From: Symsagittifera roscoffensis
Lineage: Eukaryota > Xenacoelomorpha > Acoela > Convolutidae
Assembly (NCBI RefSeq): GCF_963678635.1
Contig: NC_087063.1
Location: 79,967,574-80,031,573, forward strand
Direction: 5' to 3'
DNA length: 64,000 nt
In this document: positions 56,286 to 64,000 of the stretch, piece after piece
How positions within the stretch are numbered: position 1 is the first letter of the stretch
Layout of the letters: each line of letters opens with the position of its first letter
Notes under the pieces: generated by a model
Database searches by the model: none
What the model saw: the letters and a program-made list of their open reading frames with translations, nothing else
What the model was told of the DNA's origin: nothing
Program-made: the position numbers and the translations under genes

Positions 56286-56670
56286 TCAAAATTTTTGCAA
56301 ACTTTGAAACACAAATAATTTACATTTTCCTCCTTTTTCTACGAACTTGAAGCAGTGTGCATCCAAAAAGCCACCTCGTTGAAGGCCTTCTACACAATCT
56401 TCCCAAACCGGCTCCCCGTTCCTCATAAAACGCATCAAATTGTTTGGATCCGATTTAGCCCAATGCCAGCTGTTTACTCCAACTTTCTCTCCTGTTTGTA
56501 TGCTTACATAAGGAGAAGTTATGCGGTATCCAGGAACCATTTTTGCCGATTTTATGAACCCTACCCAATATCTAAGACTTTCGTCCTCCAAGCACTCTCC
56601 CTCTTGTCTGAAAGCTTCCTCTACGTCCACTTTTTCTTGTTTGGAGTCCGGCTCAAAAAGGTGACCTCCT
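56286..56670 (-). CDS. C-type lectin-like domain exon
   Basis: On the minus strand an acceptor (TTATTTGGCTTCAG) at 56671-56676 opens an exon that reads GGHLFEPDS, YWVGFIKS, HWAKSDPNN, PVWEDCVE and GGFLDAHC, the order of a C-type lectin domain. DPN stands where EPN or QPD binds sugar in classical members. The final Cys of FICE/FVCQ is Phe (FVFQ), and the frame ends two lines later with TGA. The first Cys of the fold must be in an earlier exon. Upstream, the intron would enter the tandem repeat at 56681. Secreted or membrane-bound recognition protein is the family role; the missing Cys suggests a variant or pseudogene. Confidence 0.75.
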
Positions 56671-56680
56671 CTGAAGCCAA

Positions 56681-58690
56681 ATAATTATTTTAAAAATCAT
56701 CAATAGTTTGATGAGGTTAACAAGAAAGATCGACGTTCAATCATCATCTTCGGGTCGACTTATTGATTGTTCGCTTCGATCGTCGAGATCAAAATTCAGT
56801 GTGCCTCGACCAAAATGGTCTTGACAGAAACTCGGTATGTTTCGAACATGCTCGACCAAAAATTAACTCGGCGATTAACTCCCGGTATCACTCATTTTTG
56901 GCAATCAAACCTAATAAATCGGCTGCAAAGGGGTGAAAATCGAAATCTGGTTATATTTTCATTTTTTTTCTCTAGCAAAATGATTGAGACAAATAACGTT
57001 GTAAGTTCACTGTCGAAAAGTCCAGGGCTTCAGCCAGATGTACAAGCAGTCTTGTTTTCTATAGTTTTTCCCGGTTTTTCCCAATATAGTCCCTCCAGCT
57101 TAGTAGCAAAAAAAATAAAAGGCCCACCAGCAGGTCAACTTCTACTTGATTTTTAGAAAAGTTTAGTTTTCATTCGTTAGTGAATTCATACAAAAGATCA
57201 TTCAGATTTTGCTGGGTTTCACTGATTTTAGTGCTACTTAGAATTACGTTTAAGATGAGACTGCTAATTCACAGTGTTTGTTCAATTGTTTTGTCAGCTT
57301 TTACTGGAATGACTATAATTTACTGGAGGGCTGGCTAAATTGTGGAAGACCCTTTATCTGTCACAGCAGATAATTGCAAGAAGTTGCGTTGCAATTCTGC
57401 TCACCCAAAAAATTTGTTCCTGATGCAGTTTTTAATTAGATCAACACAAAATTATGCAACTTCATGCTTCCATCCACCTTACAGTTTTTGTAAGAAGGAG
57501 CTATATGCGCAATGTTCATGGGTTTACTTCGATTGACCAAAATCGCATTGTCATAGTTTTCGATAGAGAAACTTCTATGATAATTATTAGTCATACAAAT
57601 TTTATCTCTTTTGCTGAGATGAAGCAATCGAATTCTATTTTTTGGCGTCTAAAATGTTTAATCTTAAAAGAAAAAATTTTTGATCAAAAAATTGCTGATC
57701 ACACAGTTTTCAAACGCGATTTGGAATCAATGACTCGAGACTACTGGGATTGTCAGAAAGAGCAGTGAGCAAGCCATGCGCTCCCATTCTTCACCTTGAT
57801 GAAGTGCACTAGATGGTTTATGCTTACGCTTAATGCCTTTGTGAACCAGCGACAATGAAGCTTCTGCATTGCACAACATTGTCTTAGCTTATACAAAGTT
57901 GATGCCATTGTCCAACTAAGTTACCGAGGTTCTTTCTTGCCGAGACATAAAGCGTTCATTAGTCATCACACATGATCTTATGTCCAAAGATGGAAGTGAA
58001 TCAATGAGAATTGCGCGGGTTTGCAAACAACTGAATTAAAACCCAACGTTTCTTAGAAGATCGAGGAATGGGTACACGACACAGCCAAAGACGGTGGCTG
58101 GCAGCAACTTAAATGCTCTACCGAAAAATTGGACAATTTGGCGAAACATATTTTGTTTTTGTTTGCTTTCTACAGCATATGCACTCCGTCTGAAAACTTC
58201 TTACTGCAGATCTCAAGCATAATAGAACACGAGCGTAAGAATGACAGATTGGAGGTTGATCGTGCTTCATATGAAAAAAAAATCGGAGAAACAATCAGAT
58301 TAGTCAGTGCCATCTGTTCGAATTTAGTGTCTGTGCCGAGTTTCAAAAGTGACTGCGAAGAGACGTTGATTACGGCCGGTACCTTCGAGCAAACCATTTT
58401 TTTATATGGTCTTCTGCAGCCAATAGCTGACGTTCGACTGGGAGTGACCCTAACTGAGACTACTGCACTAGTTTTTCTTCTGCGGTAACATGTTACGATT
58501 GGTCCATTTTGGTAAAAATTTCAAATTATGTGCGACATCAAGCTATTTGCCCGACGAGTTCAATCACTGAAGGACTGTAGTGATTTCAGTCTAGGAAAAC
58601 AATTTACAACTGCTTAATGTCAGTTTTGTTTTCAATTGTAATCTTCAGGCAACTTCCAATTGATTATTCAGACACATTCACAAAAAAAAT
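56681..58690. repeat. 2-kb diverged tandem repeat, copy 1
   Basis: Starts TTATTTTAAAAATCATCAATAG, then TTTGATGAGGTTAACAAGAAAG; the same start occurs at about 58691 and 61182. Shared landmarks: CGACCATGCTCGACCAAAA, TTTTGGCAATCAAAC, TTTTTCCCGGTTTTTCCC, GCAGGTCAACTTCTACTTGA, GTGACTATAA-TTTACTGG, TGAAGTGCACTAGATGGTTT and CTCAACTGAGACTACTGCA-like end. Copies differ by about 15-25% by eye. Confidence 0.8.
58057..58488 (+). CDS. Open frame in repeat copy 1, 144 codons, no ATG
   Basis: Open from just after a stop at 58054-58056 to TAA 58488, with IEEWVHDTAKDGGWQQLKC, a hydrophobic stretch (HILFLFAFYSIC) and a later charged part. It has no Met anywhere, so it would have to be an exon. The matching sequence in copies 2 and 3 is closed by stops and deletions. 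Weak candidate for an ancestral exon in the repeat. Confidence 0.2.
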   Translation, partial: KIEEWVHDTAKDGGWQQLKCSTEKLDNLAKHILFLFAFYSICTPSENFLLQISSIIEHERKNDRLEVDRASYEKKIGETIRLVSAICSNLVSVPSFKSDCEETLITAGTFEQTIFLYGLLQPIADVRLGVTLTETTALVFLLR

Positions 58691-61181
58691 AATTAGTTTA
58701 AAAAATTATCAATATTTTGATGAGGTTAACCAGAAAGATCGACTTTCAATGATCACCGGGTCAAGGTATTGATTTTCTGCTTCGACAGTCCAGATTAAAA
58801 TTATGTGTACGTCGACGAAAATGGTCTTGACACATACTCCGTATGTTTCGACCATGCTTGACCAAAATTCGGCCATTAACTACCGGTTTCACTCATTTTT
58901 GGCAATCAAATTTTTTCCATTGTCTGCTATGGGATGAAAACCAAAACCTGTTTCTTTTTTCGTTTTTCTTTACCAAAACAAATAGAGACATATAAAGCGG
59001 AAAGTTATTGTTGAAAAGTCCAGTAATTTAGCCAGATGTACAATTAGTCTTGTTTTCAATAAGTTTTTCCCGGTTTTTCCCATTAAAATTACTCAAGCTT
59101 AGTAGCAAAAAAAATTCAGTCCCTCTAGCAGGTCAACTTCTACTTCACTTTTAAAAAAGATTTCTTTTTCAATTGTTAGTGAATTCATACAAAACTTAAT
59201 TCAGGTGTTGTTAGGTTTCATTGAACTTGAGACAAATAACGTGAAAAGGTTGCTTTTGAAAAATCCAGGGCTTTAGCAAGATGTACAAAAAGTCTTGTTT
59301 TCCATAATTTTCTCCCGGTTTTTCCCATTTCGGTCCCTCCAGCTTGGTAACAAAAAAATAACCGACCCTCTACCAGGTCAACTTCTACTTGACTTTTAAA
59401 AAATGTTGGGTTTTCAATCGTCATTCAAGTTTTGTTAGGCTTCACTGAACTTGGGACAAATAACGCGGAAAGCTTACTGTTGAAAGTGCAGGGCTTTAGC
59501 AAGATGTACAAGTATTCTTGTTTTCTATAAATTTTTCCCGGTTTTTCTCCGTATAGTCCCTCCAGCTTAGTAGCAAAAAAATAAAGGGCCTCCAGCAGGT
59601 CAACTTCTAATTGATTTTTCGCAAGTAATTCATACAAAAATTCATACAAGTTTTGTTGAATTTTACTGAAATTAGTGCTGCAAAGAATTACGTATATTGC
59701 ATGAATACATCAAAATGAAATTGGTAATTCACCGTGTTTGTTTGATTGTTCTGTCAGCGTTTTACTGGAGTGACTATAACTCACTGGAGAAATAAATTTG
59801 GAAGACCCTTTATCTGTCACAATTGATTATCGCAAGATGTTGCGATGCATTTCTGCTCACGCAATATAGTTGGTTCTTGATGCAGTTTTTAATTACATCA
59901 AGACAAAATTATGCAAGTTTATACTTCCATCAACCTTACAGTTTTTGTAAGGTGGATCTATACGCGCAATGTTCATGGGTTTAGGTCGATTGACCGAAAA
60001 TGCTTGTCATAGTTTTTCATAAAAATTTTGGTCAAACAACTCCTACAAGTTTTGCTGAGATAAAGTAATCCAATTGTTTTGGCGAGCAAAACGTTGTCTC
60101 CTAAAAAAATTTTGACCAAAACATTGATGAGCATACATTTTTCAAAAATTAAAACGTCAAATTGAGTTGACCAGGTTGAAAGTGATTTGAAATCAAAGCC
60201 TCGAGACTACTGGGATTGACAGAAGGGCTGTGGGCAAGCCTTGCGCTCCCATGCTTCACCCTGATGAAGTGCACTAGATGGTTTATGCTTCGGCTCAGTG
60301 CCTTTGTGAACCAGCGACAATGGAGTTTCTGCATTGTACAACAGTGTCTTTGCTTATACGAAGTTGATGCCATTAACCAACTAAAACACCGAGGTTCTTT
60401 CTTGCCCAGAGTTAAAGCGTTCATTAGTCATCGCACGTGAACTTGTGTCCAAGGAGGGAAGTGAACCAACGAAAATTGCGAGGGTCTGCAAACAACTGGA
60501 ACAAAACCCAACCTTTCATGGAAGATCGAGGAATGGATACACGACACAGTCAAGGACGGCGGCTAGCAGCAACTTGAATGCTCTTCCGGAAAATCGGACA
60601 ATTTAGCGCAATATTTTCTTGTTTTTTGCTTTCTCATGCGTTTACACTCCGTTTGAAAAAAGCTTACTGCAGATATCAAGCATAAAACAACAAGTACCAC
60701 AAGAAGGACAGGTTGGATGTTGATTGTGCTCCCAATGAAAAAAAAACGGAGAAACAATCAGATTAGTCAGTGTCGGTTGTTCGAAATTATTGTGTGTTGC
60801 GATTTTCAAAAGCGACTGTGGAGAGACGTCGAATACGGCCGGTAACTTTGAGCGAACCGTTTTTTAATGGAGAAAAGGCTATATACGGTTTTTTTACATA
60901 GTCTCCTGCAGCCGATAGCTGACATTCGACTGGGAATGACCCTAACTGAGACTACTGCAATAGTTTTTCTTCTGCGTTAACAAGTTAAGATGGGTCGATT
61001 TCGGTACAAATTTCAAATTATATACGACTTGACGCCAATTGCTCGACGAGTTCAACCAATGGACAACTGTAGTGATTTCAGTCCAGAAAAACAATTCACA
61101 ACTCTTTAGTGTCGGAATTTTTTTCCAACTTTGTCCTTCAGACACAATCCAATTAATTATTCAGACACATTCAGAAACCAA
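58691..61181. repeat. 2-kb diverged tandem repeat, copy 2
   Basis: Same order of landmarks as copy 1, but 480 bp longer because a 230-bp part is triplicated (58983-59690). Between TGAAGTGCACTAGATGG and GAGACTACTGC it keeps a frame (LKRSLVIARELVSKEG...) that is broken in the sister copies. Confidence 0.8.
58983..59690. repeat. Nested tandem triplication, ~230-bp unit
   Basis: Three successive units each read GAGACAAATAACG-like start, AGCCAGATGTACAA or AGCAAGATGTACAA, TTTTTCCCGGTTTTTC, CCTCCAGCTTAGTAGCAAAAAA, CAGGTCAACTTCTACTTGA and TTTTGTTGG/AGG-TTCAC. Copies 1 and 3 of the parent repeat have this part once. Confidence 0.8.
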
Positions 61182-63065
61182 CTTATTAGTTAAAAAATGA
61201 TCAACAATTTGATGAGGTTAACAAGAAAGATTGGCTTTGAATCATCACCGGGTCAAGGTTTTGATTTTTTGCTTAGACAGTCCAGATTAAAATTCAGTGT
61301 ACACCGGCGAAAAAGGCCTTGACACAAACTCCGTATGTTTCGACCACGCTCGACCAAAACTCGGCCATTAAATACCGGTCTCACTCAATTTTGGCAATCG
61401 AACGTTTTATATCGTCTGCTAAGGGATGAAAACCAAAATCTGGTTTTATTTTTATGTTTTCTCTACCAAAACAAATTGAGACAGATAATGCGGAGAGTTA
61501 CAGTTGAAAAGTATAGGGCTATAGCCAGATGTACAAGTAGTCTTGTTTTAAGTAGTTTTCTCCCAATTTTTCCCAGTATAATCCCTCAAGCTTAGTAGCA
61601 AAAAATTACAGGCGCTCTAGCAGGTCAATTTCTACTTGACTTTTAAAAAATGTTGCGTTTTTATTCGTTAGTGAAGTCATACAAAAGTTCATTCAAATTT
61701 TGTTGGGTTTCACCGACACTGAACTCAATGATACTTAGAATTGCGTTTTTGCGTGAATAAATCAAAATGAAATGCTAATTCACTGTGCGTGTTGAACTGT
61801 TTGGTCAGCTTTTTACTGGAGTGACTATAATTGGCAAAGATGCTTTATCTGTCATGGGTGATAACTGCAAGTTGTTGTGATGCAATCCTGCTCACCCAAA
61901 CTGTTGGTCTTCATGCCACTTTTAATTACCTTAAGACGAAGTTACGCAATTTTTTACTTCCTTCAACCTTAACATTTTTGTAAGGTGGAGCGATACGTGC
62001 AAGGTTCATGGGTTGACTTCGATAGACCGAAAGTGCTTGTCATACTTTTCCATGAAGCAACTTCTATAATGAAATATTAGTCATATAATTCGTTTAAGTT
62101 TTGCTGAGAAGAAATACTTAAAGTTTGAAAGACTTTTTATTATAGCATGAAAATTACTTTTATCTCAAACGAAAAAGCTTTGCGCAAAATATTGCTGATC
62201 ATACAGTTTTTGAAATTGAAAACGTCAAATTGCGTTGACCAATTAGAAATTGATGCAGGATCAAAGTCTCGAGACTATTGGGATTACCAGAAAGGGCTGT
62301 GGACAAACCATGAGCTCCCATGCTCAACCTTGATGAGGTGCACTAGGTGGTTTAAGCTTCCGCTTGATGCCTTTGTGAACCAGCAACGATGGAGCATCTG
62401 CATTCCACAACTCTGTTTTAGTTTATACGAAATTGATTTCATTGTCCAACTAAGTTACCGATGGTCTTTCTCGCCGTTAGATAAAACGTTCATTAGCCAT
62501 AACACTTGAACTTCTGTCCGAGGATAGACGTAAATCAATGAGAGTTGCGCGGGTTTGTAAACAACTGAATTAAAACCCAACGTTACATGGAACATCAAGG
62601 AACAATACACGACACAGACAAAAACAGTCGAAACCGCAGTACCAGAACGGCGGCTGGCGGCAACTTAAATGCTCTACCGGAAAGTCGGAAAATTTGGCGC
62701 AATGGTTTTTGTTTTTTGCGTTCTACAGCGTATACACTCCGTTTGAGAACCTCATACTGCAGATATCATGATTAATCCAAAAAGTAGCACATTAATGGTG
62801 ATTGGAGGTTGATTGTGCTTAAAATGAAGAAATCGGAGAAACAATCAAATTAGTCAGTGCCGGCTGTTCGAAATTTTTGGGTGACGAGTTTCGAAAGCAA
62901 TGGAAAATTGGTTGTTTCAAAAAAAGGCGAGAATGACGAAATACGGCTGGAATTTTACATAATTTCCTACAACCAAACGCTGACGTTCGACTGGGAGTGG
63001 CCCTAACTGAGACACCTGCAGAATTTTTTCTTCCGCGATAACAAATTACGATGGGTCAATTAAGG
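61182..63065. repeat. 2-kb diverged tandem repeat, copy 3
   Basis: Starts TTATTAGTTAAAAAATGATCAAC and follows the landmarks of copies 1 and 2 to CTAACTGAGAC, then GGTCAATTAAGGTAAAA, after which it diverges into the spacer. A 120-codon plus frame at 62147-62509 has no recognised domain. Confidence 0.8.
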
Positions 63066-64000
63066 TAAAACCCCGTGTTGTTAGTGTTTAGAACCGGATG
63101 ATGTGGAATGTTCTATTCTCGGTTCGAATAATTTTTCGAGAGATTACGGTTAACCGAGACCACTTAACCCTTTTCGAACTTGTCACGGATATCTGAAGCC
63201 TTTCACTCTCGAGGCTCAATTTTTTTTTCTAAATGATAAAAGATGATTCCACAGAACCAGCGAAACGTATAAATTATAGAGAAGAATAGTCTGGTATTCA
63301 ACCCAGAGCGTTCCAATAATTTAATGGCTGTCATCATTAAAAGTGATAGACTGTAGTTTTTCAGAGCACTTTCATCAAGCGGAACGTGGTTTCGTTTGTT
63401 TAAAGTTAGGCGTCCGCTACGATTCTAGCTCGTAATACTTTTTAATTTGTTCAGTAAGTGCTACATCTTCAACATTGCAATTGAAGGTAAGGGCTCGAAT
63501 AAGAATTGGCGAAGGAAGCGGGTTAATGAAGTGCCTACCCTTGGGCTGACAAAAAAGACCGGAGTATTTTGTTTTTCTCCTTGAAGCATTCGAAAGTTTT
63601 GATAGCATGAAGGTAATCTGACCTCAATGTCATCCCAAAGTCGTATTAGTTGTAGACATTGTTTAACAAGCTGCCTTTGCAGAAACTTATCTTGCAGAAT
63701 GGGTGGTAAAATCTATAATTTTGGAACCAAGGCTGAAGTTTTTTTAAAACTAATTGCGTAAGACTAATTGTGTGTTCTCAGTTATCAAAAGTAGCTTACA
63801 AGACCACTGTGACCTTCTGAGTGCAAACAAAATTGTCAAATTGAAGCCGTTCAACGAAATACCTAATTTTTAATCATTTAGTTTCGAAAAATATGATTGT
63901 CTTCCAGAGACCATTGAGGAGTTAGAAGAAATGTTTCAAGAAACGTTTTAAAAAGAGCGCAGTAGTCAAGACTAAGATCGATAGTTTTTCCGATTGATGC
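63066..64000. other. Spacer at the window end
   Basis: No recognised gene except the minus-strand frames listed next. On the plus strand a short coding-like stretch, DCLPETIEELEEMFQETF, follows a CTTCCAG string at 63900-63955, too short to call. Confidence 0.4.
63417..63720 (-). pseudogene. Coding-like fragment, unknown family
   Basis: Two overlapping minus-strand frames look coding. From 63705 one phase reads QDKFLQRQLVKQC...LWDDIEVRLPSCYQNFRMLQG and stops at about 63460; the other phase carries on with LTFNCNVEDVALTEQIKKYYE to TAG 63419. A 1- or 2-nt shift near 63500 would join them. It may be a decayed transposase or a host exon; I do not recognise it. Confidence 0.3.

Noticed and set aside
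60149-60440. Overlapping ORFs on both strands (91 aa minus, 74 aa plus) in repeat copy 2
   Set aside because: Open on both strands but with stops in the sister copies and no recognised domain, so neither can be supported as a gene.

Overview
The window is AT-rich nuclear DNA of an invertebrate animal. The signs are an intron-split MACPF gene, a C-type lectin exon, a Tc1/mariner element, a retrovirus-like LTR element with an env region, and a non-LTR retrotransposon with a restriction-like endonuclease. Nothing looks bacterial: there are no operons, no Shine-Dalgarno-led dense genes and no CRISPR. The species cannot be named from this sequence. One run of 200 Ns (24526-24725) marks a scaffold gap.

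Layout. 1-1055: a broken env-like fragment (minus strand) of a second LTR retroelement. 956-3201 and 4251-6481: two direct copies of a 2.2 kb block. 6481-11088: a head-to-tail tandem array of a unit of about 2,024 bp (2.3 copies). Each full unit carries a C2H2 zinc-finger ORF, an array of CCAAT motifs, a candidate exon and a tRNA-like SINE head. 13326-21765: two tandem copies of a dead RLE-type non-LTR retrotransposon (minus strand). 22883-24525: a host MACPF gene with a Cys-rich C-terminal repeat region, cut by the gap. 25495-25926: a MITE with an 8-bp target duplication. 26545-27829: a decayed Tc1-like transposon. 31498-46892: a 15.4 kb retrovirus-like Ty3/gypsy-type element on the minus strand, with paired LTRs and a 4-bp target duplication. 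Its order is leader ORF, accessory ORF, gag, protease, RT-RNase H, integrase, env-like region, 3' ORF. 48.7-55.1 kb: a degenerate zinc-finger relic followed by a diverged repeat family and two minisatellites. 56286-56670: a C-type lectin exon. 56.68-63.06 kb: three diverged tandem copies of a 2-2.5 kb repeat, one with a nested triplication.

How the parts relate. Almost everything is repeat-derived. The likely host genes are the MACPF gene and the lectin exon, plus possibly the small zinc-finger family and a weak secreted-peptide candidate. All large transposon ORFs are frameshifted, so none is expected to be autonomous. The window has gone through repeated local tandem duplication at several ages: near-identical copies at 6.5-21.8 kb and strongly diverged ones at 49-63 kb. 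The most recent pairs should be checked against assembly error.

All domain calls come from reading motifs by eye. Percent identities are hand estimates. Some listed ORFs have no ATG, and that is stated where it matters.
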